A DNA stretch of 64,000 nt from Datisca glomerata (lineage: Eukaryota; Streptophyta; Magnoliopsida; Cucurbitales; Datiscaceae), in NCBI GenBank assembly GCA_003255025.1, contig QANY01005635.1, positions 1-64,000 of the forward strand, in the 5' to 3' direction. This document shows positions 9,225 to 19,900 of this stretch, piece after piece. The position numbers and the translations under genes are program-made. A model generated the notes under the pieces. That model worked only from the letters and a program-made list of their open reading frames with translations, was not told the origin of the DNA and did no database searches. Positions within the stretch are counted from its first letter, which is position 1; each line of letters begins with the position of its first letter.

Positions 9225-12200
9225 CATTGGGTCTTTTCAACTCCATATAGCAATAGAAGCACCTCTAACGACGAAAACACTCCAAAATGTTATCCCAAAT
9301 ATGTTTTGGGTGTCTAAAGTCAGTTCGAGGACATGAGATGCCCAAAAGATCCAAGTTTAGCCAAGTTCATCAAGTTTGGGCTTAAACGCGTCAAATTGCA
9401 TCTTTCTTACTCCTATGGCACTTGAAGAACCTAAGATGACAACAACACTTAAAATTCTTATCCGAACGTGTTTTTGGTGTCAAAAGTTAATTTGAGTACA
9501 TGAAATGCCTAAAAGATCAAAGTTTAGCCAAGTTCGTTTAGTTTTGGCCGAAACATCTCTCGTTGGGTATGTTTTAATTTTGTATGTCACTAGAAGCACC
9601 TAAAATGACAACAAAACTCCTAAAATATCTGACATGCCATGCCTAAAATATCTGAGTTTAGCCAAGTTCATATAGTTTCTGCCTAAACACGTCCATTGGG
9701 TCTTTTCAACTCCGTTTGAGCCTAAAAGCACCTAAAACAATGACAACACTCCAAATACTTTGGGCTAAGACACATCCACATTGTGTGTTTTTGACGCCTA
9801 CGACACCTGAAGGACGTAAAATGACAAAAACACTATAAATCATATCCTGAACATATTTTTGGTTTCAAAAGTCAGTTCGAGTACATGCATGTCCAAAAGA
9901 TCTAAGTTTAGCCAAGTTTGACTAGTTTGGACCTAAACACGTCCCAATGGGTCTTTTTACTATGTATGAAACTAGAAGCGCCTAAAACAACCACAACACT
10001 CAAAATTGTTATGCCCAAAGTGTTTTGGGCTTCAAAAGTCAGTTCGAGTACATGCCATGGCCAAAAGATCCAATTTTAGTCAAGTTCATCTAGTTTGGAC
10101 CTAAACAAGTCCCACTTGGTCTTATTGATTCTGTATGGCATTAGAAGCTTCTAAAACGACCATAACATGCCAAATTCTTATGCCAAACATGTTTTGGGTG
10201 TCAAAAGTCAGTTCGCGTACGTGACAGGCAAAAAAGATCAAAGTTTAGCCAAGTTCATCTCCTTTGGGCCTAAACACGTCCATTGGGTCTTTTCATCTCC
10301 GTATCGCACTAGAAGCACCTAAAATGATGAAAACAATTCAATTATTATCCCCAATGTATTTTGGGTGTCTAAAAGTGAGTTCGGGTACATGCCTTATCCA
10401 AAAGATCCAAGCTTAGTTAAGGTCATCTAGTTTGGGCATAAACACGTCCCTCTAATTTAGGCCTAAACACATCCACTGGATCTTTGACTCCGTATGGCAA
10501 TAGAATCACCTAAAATGACCAGAACACTCAGTATTTTTATCCCAAACCTGTTATAGGTGTCAAAAGCCAGTTCGAGTACATGACATACCAAAAAGATCCA
10601 AGTTTAGCCAAGTTCATCTAGTTCGAGGACATCACATTGCGTCTTTCTGACTCTCATAACACTAGAAGCACCTAAAATGACAATAACACTCCAAATTCTA
10701 TTCCAAATGTTTTTAAGGTATCAAAAGTTAGTTCGATTACATGTCATGCCTAAAAGATCCAAGTTTGATCAAGTTCATCTCGTTTGGGCCCAAACATAAC
10801 CCATTGGGTTATTTTCACTCTATATGGCATTAGAAGCACCTAAAATGACCACAACACTCCAAATTCTTATCCCAAATGTGTTTTGGATGTCTAAAGTCAG
10901 TTTGAGAACATGAATGCCCAAACATGCCCAAAAGAACAAAGTTTAGTCAAGTTCATCTAGTTTTTGCTTAAACACATCACATTGCATCTTTCTGACTCCT
11001 ATGGCACCTGAAGCACCTAAAACGACAAAAACACTCCTAAATCTTAGCTCGAACGTGTTTTTGGTGTCAAAATTAAGTTTGAGTACATGTATGCCCAAAA
11101 GATCTAAGTTTAGCCAAGTTTGACAAGTTTGGACCTAAACACGTCCTAATGGGTTTTTCACTTCTTATGGAACTTGAAGCGCCTAAAATGATCAAATCAC
11201 TCCGATTTATAATGCTAAACGTCTTTTGGGTTTCAAAAGTCAGTTGAGTACATCCCATAGCCAAAAAATCCAAGTTTATCCAAGTTCATTTGGTTTAGAC
11301 CCTAACAAGTCCCATTGGGTCTTATTGATTCCATGTGGCATTAGAAGCTTCTAAAATGACCTTCACACTCCAGACCCAAACATGTTTTGGGTGTCAAAAG
11401 TCAGTTTGAGTACACGACATGCCAAAAAGATCAAAGTTTACCCAAGTTCATCTGGTTTGGGCGTAAAACACACCTTATTTTATTTTTCTGACTCCATATG
11501 ACACTAGAAGAACCTAAACTGATGACAAAATTCCAAATTCTTATCCCAAACATTTTTTGGATGTCAAAAGCTAGTTCGAATACATGACAAGCCCAAAAGA
11601 TCCAAGTTTAGCCAAGTTCGTTTAGTTTGGGCCAAAACAAGACTCAGTATAGAACTAGAAGCCCCTAAAATGATGACAACACTCCAAATTCTTATCCGAA
11701 TTGTGTTTTGGGTGTCAAAAGTCAGTTCGAGGACATGACATGCCCAAAAGATCCAAGTTTAGCCAAATTCATCTAGTTTGGACTTAAATAATTCACAGTG
11801 TGTCTTTCTCACTCCTATGGCACTAGAACCACATTAAATGACCGCAACACTCCAAATTCTTATCCTAAATATGTTTTGGGTGTCAAAAGTTAGTTCGAGT
11901 ACATGCCATACCTAAAAGATCCAAGTTTAGCCAAGTTCATCTAGTTTGGGACTAAACACGTCCATTGGGTCTTTTCATCTCCGTATGGCACTAGAAGCAC
12001 CTAAAATGACAAAAAAAAACTTTAAATTCTTATCTCAAATGTATTTTGGGTGTTTAAAGTTAGTTCGAGGTCATGACTTGCCCAAAAGATTCAAGTTTAG
12101 CTAAGTTCATCTAGTTCTGACTCCTACAACACTTGAAGCACCTCAAATGACAAAAACACTCCAAATCTCATCCCAAACATTTTTTGGGTATCAAAAGTCA

Positions 12201-13847
12201 GTTCAAGTACATGACATGCCAAAAGATCCAAGTTCAGCCAACTTCATCTAGTTTGGGCCTAAACACACCCCATTGGGTTGTTTTGACTTTGTATGGCACT
12301 AATAGCACCTAAAATCACCACAACATTCCAAATTCTTATCACAAACGTATTTTAGGTGTCAAAAGTCAGTTTGAGTACATGACAAGCCTAAAAGAGTTGA
12401 ATTTAGCAAATTTCATCTAGTTTGGGCCTAAAGACATTCCATTAGGTCTTTTTGACTCTGTATCACAATACTTCAAATTCTTAAAACCCATGCGTGTTTT
12501 GGGTGTCGAAAGTCAAACGTGTTTTCGGTGTCAAAAGTCAGTTTAATTACATGACATGCCTAAAAGATTAATGTTTAGCCAAATTCATCTAGTTTGGGCC
12601 TAAGCACATCCCATTGTCTCTGTCTTACTCCGTATGACACTAGAAGCTCCTAAAATGAGGACAGCATTCCGAATTCTTATCCCAAACACATTTTTCATGT
12701 CAAAAGTTTGTTCGAGTACATGACAAGCCCAAAAGATCCAAGTTTAGCCAAGTTCATCTTGTTTGGGGCTAAGCGAGTCCCATTCGGTCTTTTTAACTCC
12801 ATTTGGCACTGGAAGTACCTAAAACAATCACAACACTCCAAATTCCTATACCAAATGTGTTCTAGGTGTCAAAAGTCAGTTCGAGTACATGTCTTGCCCT
12901 AAAGATCCAAGTTCAGTTTAGGTCATTTAGTCTGGGCCTAAACACGTTCTATTGGGTCTTTTTGACTTATATGGCACTAGAAGAACCTAAAACGACCACA
13001 ACACTCTACATTTTTATCCCAAACGTGTTTCGGGTGTGAAAAGCTAGTTCGAGTACATGACATGCCCAAAAGATCCAAGTTTAGCCAAGTTCATCAAGTT
13101 TGGGCCTAAACACGTCCATTGGGTCTTTTCAACTCCGTATGTCACTTGAAACACCTAAAGTCAATTCTAAGACATGACATGCCCAAAAAATCTAAGTTTA
13201 GCCAAGATCATCTAGTTTGGGCTTAAACACGTCATACTGCGTCTTTCTGACTCCTACAGCACTAGAAGCACCTAAAACAACAACAATACTCCAAACGTGT
13301 TTTGGATGTCAAAAGTCAGTTCGTGTACATGTCATACCTAAAAGATCCAAGTTTAGCAAAGTTCATCTAGTTTGAGCATAAACACGTCCTGTGGTTGTTT
13401 TGACTCTCTAAGGTACTAGAAGCATTTTAAATGACCACCACTCCAAATTCTTATTGCAGGCGTCTTTTAGGTGTCAAAAGTCAATCTGAGTACATGTAAT
13501 GCCTAAAAGAATTGAGTTTAGCCTAGTTCATCTAGTTTGGGTTAAACACTTTCCATTGGTTCCTTTCGACTCAATATGGAACTAGAAACATCTAAAATGA
13601 CCACAACTCTCCAAATTCTTAATCCAAACATGTTTTGGGTGTCAGAAGTCAGTTCAAGTCCATGACATGCCTAAAAGATCAAAGTTTAGCCAAGTTCGTC
13701 TAGTTTGTGCCTAAACAAATCCCATTTTATCTTTTTTTTCAGTAAGCAAAAAAATGTATTAACCCGAAGTCCCATTGTATCTTTCTAACTATGTATGACA
13801 CTAGAAGCACCTAAAATGATGACAACATTCCAAATTCTTATCCCAAA
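9225..13847. repeat. Satellite block 2, ~168-bp monomers
   Basis: About 27 head-to-tail monomers are present. One clear period is 168 bp (CACTAGAA at 11821 and 11989). Monomers differ by diagnostic stretches such as CCATTGGGTCTTTTCAACTCC, CACATTGCGTCTTTCTGACTCC and GGTCTTATTGATTC, and some variants recur about 1200 bp apart. All are in one orientation, with no coding content. The right edge is cut by element B at 13848. Confidence 0.9.
13733..13769 (-). mobile_element. Ultra-short LINE 3'-end insertion (37 bp)
   Basis: The minus strand reads GGGTTAATACATTTTTTTGC followed by TTACTGAAAAAA, which resembles a plant LINE 3' terminus with an A-tail. It is flanked by TCCCATTTTATCT (13720-13732) and TCCCATTGTATCT (13770-13782), a 13-bp target duplication with one difference, inside a satellite monomer. 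Confidence 0.7.
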
Positions 13848-14169
13848 TGATGCAAATCTAGGAGCTGAAACTGGACGTGGGGCTGAGCATACACGCGGGA
13901 ATGAAGCTGAACTTGCACAAGATCCTTTATCATTCCCTGGTGGTCCAATTACAAGACTTAGAGCCCAAAATTTGAAGAAAGCACTTATTGGGCTGATTCA
14001 AGAGAATTGGAATGATTCTCGAAAAGTGAAGCCTAATGTGGGAAGCCCAATGTGGGTCCCAATGAAAATCAAGGCTTTATTCATGTTATCAAGGCCATTG
14101 AAGAGTCTAATTAGCATACAAAAGCAATTGAAAAGGATAATGAACCTACAAAAATGTGTTCATCAAGAT
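13848..14169 (+). repeat. Element B 5' LTR, truncated
   Basis: From TGATGCAAATCTAGGAGC to GTTCATCAAGAT this matches the start of the 3' LTR at 17552. It then jumps to leader-like sequence. The missing part includes the TATA region and the LTR end. The match shares the phrase GCATACACGCGGGAATGAAG. Confidence 0.85.
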
Positions 14170-14373
14170 TTCTGCTGGATATTTTTATTTGGTTTCTTGA
14201 GTTCGATTAAGGGCTAAAGAGACACAAAAGAGTTAAAAAAAGGCAAGAGTGTGTGAGACCATAAGAGGGTAAAAGCCATTTAGAGTGAAAACACGAGAAT
14301 GAGTGTATAATTCTTGAGTGAAACACTTGAGGGAGTGTTTGTGAGGTTTTGAATCTTATTTTCCAGATTCTAA
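14170..14373. other. Element B leader without primer-binding site
   Basis: The leader resembles that of element A (GTGTGTGAGACC, AGAGTGAAAACACGAGA, GTGTTTGTGAGG). No TGGTATCAGAGC-type site was found, so the 5' deletion removed it. Confidence 0.6.
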
Positions 14374-15470
14374 ATATGTCCTGAAGATGTATTCGAAGAA
14401 GTTCAACAACAAGCCATTTGGAACCTTCAAATGCAAGCGATGTTGGGGGAAATGAGGCCTATGCTGAGGGCTGAATTAGAACCTATTCAAGAGAGGTTGG
14501 ATAGGGTAGAAATGGGAACACCTAGGGGGCAGCAACATGAACTTCCCAATAGACAGCGAGGTGGGCATGTTCGTTGCGATAATGCTGAGGAAGAAGCGGA
14601 ATTGGAGGAGTTTAAAGAGCCATATATGAACCAAGGCAGGTTTCAGCGTGGTTATGGGAATGGAGAAGTTAGGATGGGTAGACCTATGAGGGATAATGAT
14701 CAAAGAAACATAAAGATCAAAATCCTATCTTTTCAAGGTAAAAATGATCTGGAAGCTTACTTGGAGTGGAAAACTAAAGTGGAGATGGTGTTTGATTGTC
14801 ACAACTATACGGAGATAAGAAGTTAAGTTGGTAGCAATTGAATTCACTATTTATGCCATTGTTTGGTTGGATCAATTACAAAATAATAGAAGGAGGAATA
14901 GAGAGCCACCCGTGGGCTCTTGGGAGGAGATGAAATTGCTTTGAGGAGGCGTTTTGTATCAAGCCACTATTGTAGGAGTTTGTTTCAAAAACTACAGAGG
15001 GCTAACTCAAGGTTCCAAGAGTATAGATGAATACTACAAGGAGATGGAGGTAGCTATGATCCGGGCAAATGTGGAAGAGGACCGTGAAGCCACCATAGCT
15101 AGGTTTTTGCTTGGTTTAAATCGTGTAATTGCGGATATACTTGAGTTACAGCACTATGTTGAGTTGTCGGATATGGTGCATCAAGCCATAAAAGTGGAGG
15201 AACAACTCAAACGTAAAGGATTGGCTAGGAGAGGACAACTTGTGGCTTCCACTAGTACATGGAAGACAGCCCCTAAAAGGGATGAGCAGCAACAAAGCAA
15301 GTCAAAATTTGAACAATCTAAGAACGCCAAACCCACGACGAACACTACTCTAGGTAACATCGAAACTTCTATTTCTAAAACTTGTGATACTAAGTGTTTT
15401 AAATGTGAAGGGAAGGGTCACTAGCTAGCCAATGTGTAAACAAAAGAGCGATGGTGATAAATGCAAAAGG
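14374..15470 (+). pseudogene. Element B gag
   Basis: This is a broken gag. The first open block has a coiled-coil-like segment (MLRAELEPIQERLDRVEMG) and ends in KIKILSFQGKNDLEAYLEW, the start of the capsid-type region, then stops at 14826. A second block from about 14954 holds SKSIDEYYKEMEVAMIRANV and FLLGLNRVIADILELQHYVE, typical of Ty3/gypsy gag, and a zinc knuckle start CFKCEGKGH at its end, where a stop interrupts the last Cys. At least one frameshift and one stop separate the parts. It keeps the middle of gag that elements A and D have lost. Confidence 0.75.
15306..15356 (+). repeat. 51-nt direct repeat within element B (copy 1)
   Basis: This encodes FEQSKNAKPTTNTTLG at the end of gag. 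A copy with two visible mismatches sits at 16053-16103, after the protease. Confidence 0.85.
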
Positions 15471-15489
15471 TGAGCTTGAATCGGGGAAT

Positions 15490-16159
15490 GAGGAGAAGTA
15501 ATTGATGAAATTCCACCTTTAGAAGATGCTGATGACGAGCAAAATGCTGTGGTTGGAGAATTATTGGTAGCAAGGCGAGTTTTCAACATGCAAGTTAAGG
15601 AGGAAGAAAGTAACCAAAGGGAGAATTTGTTTCATACTCGGTGCTTTGTCAAAAACAAAGTTTGCAGCGTAATTATTGATGGGGAAGTTGCACAAACGTG
15701 GCCAGCACTGATTTGGTGGAGAAGTTATCTTTAACAACCTTAAAACACACTTGTCCTTATCGGCTTCAATGGCTGAATGAATGTGGCAAAATCAAGGTGA
15801 CAAAGCAAGTGTTGGTAGTATTTTCCATTGGCAAATATGAGGATGATGTGCTTTGTGATGTGGTTCCTATGCATGCATGTCATATATTGTTGGGGAGACC
15901 ATGGAAATATGATCGAAGGGCTACACATGATGGATTCACAAATAAGTATTATTTTACTTTTGAAAAGAAACTTATTACTCTTGTTCCATTAACTCCAAAA
16001 CAGGTTATGGAGGATCAAGTAAAGTTCAAAAGATCAAATGAAAAGAAGAGAGAATTTGAACAATCTAAGAATGCCAAACCCACGACGAACACTTCTCTAG
16101 GTAGAATTTCAGCCTTAGTGAGAGCAATAGAGGAAAAATTCACTTATACTGTAAAATAA
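15490..16159 (+). pseudogene. Element B protease and linker, frameshifted
   Basis: The retropepsin region contains PPLEDADDEQ, GELLVARRVF, HTRCFVKNKVCSVIIDG, then a frameshift after VIIDGE, and resumes with ASTDLVEKLSLTTLKH. It continues through KQVLVVFSIGKYEDD, VLCDVVPMHACHILLGRPW and KLITLVPLTPKQV. The tail carries the duplicated FEQSKNAKPTTNTSLG segment (16053-16103) copied from the gag end. It is a non-functional relic. Confidence 0.75.
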
Positions 16160-16259
16160 TGTGAGATCAAAAGAGCATTATTTTCACATCAATCCTTTAT
16201 TGTACTTATGTACAGGAGGCCTTTTATGTACTAATAATCTTGCCGATTCTTTGCCGCAC

Positions 16260-17080
16260 ATTATTGTTTCTCTTTTGCAGGAGTTGATGATGTCTTTCCC
16301 GAAGAGATACCTAATGGCTTACCACCAATTCGTGGAATCGAACATCAAATTGATTTCATACCTGGTGCATCAATTCCAAACCAACCTGCCTATAGGAGCA
16401 GTCCGGAGGAAACAAAGGAACTTCAGAGGCAAGTAAGTGAATTATTGGAGAAGGGTTATGTGCGTGAAAGTATGAGTCCTTGTGCGATTCTGGTGCTGCT
16501 AGTTCCTAAGAAAGATAGTACATGGAGAATGTGCGTAGATTACCGAGCCATTAACAATATAACGGTAAAGTATTGTCATCCTATTCCTAGACTAGATTAT
16601 ATGCTGGATGAATTACATGGTTCTTGTATTTTTACAAAGATTGATCTTAAGAATGAATATCACCAAATTAGAATGAAAGAAGGTGATGAATGGAAAACAA
16701 CCTTTAAAACTAAACACGGTTTGTACGACTGGTTAGTGATGCCTTTTGGTTTAACTAATGCTCTGAGCACATTTATGCGTTTGATAAACCATGTTTTACG
16801 TGCATTTATTGGTAGATTTGTAGTTGTATATTTTAATGATATCCTAATTTATAGCAAAAACATGGAAGAACATGTAGAGCATTTGAAATCTGTTTTAGAT
16901 GTGTCAAGGAAAGAAAAGTTGTTTGCTAACCTCAAGAAGTACACCTTTTGCAAGGATAAGCTTCTGTTTCTTGGCTTTGTTGTTAGTTCTAAAGGAATTG
17001 AGGTGGACGAGTAAAAGGTGAAGGCAATACAAAAGTGGCCAGCGCCAACAACAATCAGCGAAGTGAGGAGTTTTCACAAC
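16260..17080 (+). pseudogene. Element B reverse transcriptase
   Basis: This is most of a Ty3/gypsy RT. A leader with [19 protein letters not shown] is read across frames. The main open block 16445-17014 holds [72 protein letters not shown] and [13 protein letters not shown]. The catalytic YxDD box reads YFND, so one essential Asp is changed to Asn. A stop follows GIEVDE, then KVKAIQKWPAPTT. The sequence jumps near 17080 into the integrase tail, so RNase H and the integrase core are lost. Confidence 0.85.
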
Positions 17081-17550
17081 TAAGATTGTTTGCCACATGT
17101 TGAATTTGCTTACAATAGAAGTGCACATTCAGCAACTAAGTTTTCACCGTTTGATATTGTTTATGGATTTAATCATTTGTCTCTTTTGGATTTAATTCCT
17201 TTACCATTGAGTGAACGTGTAAACTTAGACGGGAAAAAGAAGGCTGAATTTGTGAAAGGAGGACTGAACAATATGTCAATCAAGCCAACAAGGGACACAA
17301 GAAGATAGTTTTTGAACCAGGAGATCGGGTTTGGTTGCACTTGAGAAAAAAGCGTTTCCAGAGCAGCAACGTTCAAAACTCCTACCTCGGGGTGATGGAC
17401 CATTCCAAGTGGTGGAACGCATTAATGACAATGCTTACAAACTTGACTTACCAGGTGAATACGATGTCAGTACAAGCTTTAATGTTCCTGATTTGTCTCC
17501 ATTTGATGCAGGTGTTGATTTGAGGACAAATCCTTCTCAAGAGGGGGAGA
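17081..17550 (+). pseudogene. Element B integrase C-terminal part and polypurine tract
   Basis: It begins at [20 protein letters not shown], runs through [20 protein letters not shown], then shifts frame into LPRGDGPFQVVERINDNAYK and ends DAGVDLRTNPSQEGEN. This is the end of the integrase core plus the SH3-like tail. The last bases GAGGGGGAGA (17541-17550) are the polypurine tract directly before the 3' LTR. There are at least two frame changes. Confidence 0.8.
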
Positions 17551-17551
17551 A

Positions 17552-18260
17552 TGATGCAAATCTAGGAGCTGAAAATGGACGTGGGGCTGAGCATACACGC
17601 GGGAATGAAGCTGAACTTGCACAAGATCCTTTATTACTCCATGGTGGTCCAATTACAAGAGTTAGAGCCCAAAATTTCAAGAAAGCACTTATTGGGCTGA
17701 TTCAAGTCAATTGGAATGATTCTCGAAAAGTGAAGCCCAATGTGGGTCCAAATGAAAATCAAGGATTTATCCATGTCATCAAGGCCATTGAAGAGTCTAA
17801 TTAGCATACAAAAGCAATTTAAAAGGATAATGAACCAACAAAAAACGTGTTCATCAAGATAAGGCCATGAAAGGGCATGAATTGGATTATTTTCAAGGCT
17901 ATTAAATAGGGGGATGAATCTAGCTTGGATTGGTTAGGCTTAAATACATTGTTCATAGTCAATTAGTGATATTTACTTGTTATTAGTAGTCCAAAAAGGT
18001 CTAAAAACGTGGGAACTTAAAAATCTCAATACAACGTTATTGGTAAAGACTCAAAAGCATCTACTTTTCTAGGGAAGGGTATAATAGAGGTTATGGGCTC
18101 AAAATATGGCATGATTAGATCTTTGAGGGGTATTGTCAAATTAAGAAATAGAGTTTACATATATATACTCTAGAATTGATTTCTTTTCCCTTCTCTCTAC
18201 CCTTTACCAACAAAAGCAGCTTAAGCTCACGCTCATCTTTAACTGCCATGAAAAAAACAA
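17552..18260 (+). repeat. Element B 3' LTR (right end unresolved)
   Basis: It starts TGATGCAAATCTAGGAGC. A TATA-like ACATATATATACTC at about 18158-18170 marks the likely U3/R border. The end coordinate is approximate, because the 5' LTR lacks this part and cannot define it. Confidence 0.7.
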
Positions 18261-18708
18261 AAAACAAGACTCGTACAGTTTTCAATCTATCATTCTCTTT
18301 CATTGTCTCAGTTTCGTCCTTTGACATTTTGGCCATTTTTATGCAAATATGGCACAACCCACATTCTTTTTATTTTCTAAAGGGTTATTTGTTTAATGGA
18401 ATATAACATTATTGTGCAACATAAAAATTATTGAGAATTTGAGAGCGTGTAAAGAGCATTTGCTGAAAACTGAAAGAAAAATGTAAGAAAAATGTATCAT
18501 TATCACATAAACGTTGTGTTATTGTGTTTATTTATAAAAAGTTATGGTAAATTTTCTTTCTTAATTCTTTTTCAAACCTCATACTATTTAACATAATAAT
18601 AAATAAAAAACATACTAATACAATTTCGTAATTTTAAAATTTTAAATAAGACAAATAGTATATTGCTTGATAATTTTTTACAAACTTAAAGGGGCACATA
18701 GCATATAA
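18261..18708. other. AT-rich non-coding stretch
   Basis: Low-complexity AT-rich DNA with no convincing gene. It may include the end of element B's LTR. A string AGACAAATAGTATA near 18650 recurs near 23656 on the other side of the copia insertion. Confidence 0.5.
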
Positions 18709-18713
18709 TTTGG

Positions 18714-19013
18714 TGTTTAAGAAAGAGAAGCAGAAATTACAGTCTCAGAAGGAAATTTTCATCATAGGCAAAAGAGGGAAGCAAAACAGAGACTTTTACC
18801 AAACACAGTGGGTGTCTAACCATTTCTGGTAAAAAACGATCACAGGCATCAGTAGGCATCCGTTGGAGATCATAGGCAACCGTTAGAGATTATATGTATA
18901 TATACATCACTTACTCATTGTAAAGTATCAGTATTATTTCAATAAGAAATCAGAACCAGAGTCTCATCATCTTTCTTTAAAGATCAGAACCCTAAAGGTT
19001 CATCATTTTTACA
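18714..19013 (+). repeat. Copia 5' LTR
   Basis: A 300-bp LTR that starts TGTTTAAGAAAG and ends TTTTTACA. A TATA-like TATATGTATATATAC lies at about 18891-18905 and would sit upstream of the transcript start. Confidence 0.95.
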
Positions 19014-19025
19014 TGGTATCAGAGC
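19014..19025 (+). promoter_or_regulatory. Copia primer-binding site
   Basis: TGGTATCAGAGC starts directly after the LTR and is complementary to the initiator tRNA-Met 3' end. Confidence 0.95.
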
Positions 19026-19056
19026 AGTGATTCTGAGAACCAACACATACAACAGT

Positions 19057-19900
19057 ATGGCAGAACCATCAACCTCCGGCCAGTTTCACCACCACGACAC
19101 CAATCACAGACTGACCTCCATCCTGCTCACTGGCCACAACTACATACCATGGGCCAGGGCGGCTCGGGTGAGCCTGAAAAGAAGAGGCAGACTGGGTTTT
19201 GTGGACGGCAGTAAGCCAAGACCAGACCGAAACTTAGAGGAATGGGACATCATGGACAGCCAGGTAATGACCTGGATAACTAACTCAATAGACCCAAAAC
19301 TCAGTGAAATCTTTTGTTTTTGTGAAACAAGACAGAAACTCTGGGAAGAAATCCGGAGCAATTATTGTGAACAAAACAATTTCGCGCAAGCCTTTGAACT
19401 TAAACGAGAGATCTCCCAAGCAAAACAGGGGGACAGATCAGTACCGAAATTAACCGGGTTTTTAAAATCTAAGTTCAAAGAACTTGAAACCCTAAGACCG
19501 ATGACCACTGACATGAAGGAACTCCAAGAACGGGCTGAGCAGGATATGGTGTTTCATATTTTGACGGCTCTCTACTCAAGTTACGAAGCGTTCCGGGCTC
19601 AGATCTTGATGTCGACAGAGAAGCCGACTTTTGTCACGGTCTCAGCCATGGTTCAAAGAGAAGAAACCAGGCGACGAGTGATGAGTACCAGAGATGACAA
19701 GGCGGAGGCACTAGCCATGGAGACCAACGGCTCCCTTCGAAACCTTAACCCTAGGGAAGGAGGAAGGCACCGCGGATAGCTAGGCGAGCCGGTGAAGTGC
19801 AGCCACTGCCGAAAGGAAGGGCTCACCCACGACCGGTGTTGGAACCTGCACCCTCATCTCCGGCAGAACCAGAGAAAGTTCCAGAAGGAGCGCGGGAATG
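19057..19900 (+). pseudogene. Copia gag with an amber codon
   Basis: The likely start is the ATG at 19057 (MAEPSTSGQFHHHD); an earlier in-frame ATG at 19027 follows the primer-binding site too closely. The N-terminal copia gag region shows SILLTGHNYIPWARAARVSL and FVDGSKPRP, followed by a helical region (WITNSIDPKLSEIF). A zinc knuckle CSHCRKEGLTHDRCW lies just after an in-frame TAG at 19777-19779. The knuckle's usual His after Gly is Leu, with a His two residues later. Gag is therefore cut before the knuckle. Confidence 0.85.

Larger units (their letters stand above)
13848..18260 (+). mobile_element. Ty3/gypsy element B, deleted
   Basis: This + strand element is related to A and D by its protease, RT and integrase-tail segments. 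A partial 5' LTR (13848 to about 14169) is followed by leader, gag, protease, RT, integrase C-terminus, a polypurine tract and the 3' LTR from 17552. The 5' LTR lost its right part and the primer-binding site. RNase H and the integrase core are deleted near 17080. The right end of the 3' LTR is not resolved: satellite does not resume, and no target duplication could be matched. Confidence 0.8.

Noticed and set aside
9225..13847. Regularly spaced repeats resembling a CRISPR array
   Set aside because: The units are contiguous ~168-bp satellite monomers with no constant spacer/repeat division, in a plant nuclear context.
19014..19025. tRNA-Met-like sequence (also at 8312, 46930, 47163 and 60417)
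   Set aside because: Only 12 nt match the tRNA 3' end and each lies next to an LTR; these are primer-binding sites, not tRNA genes.
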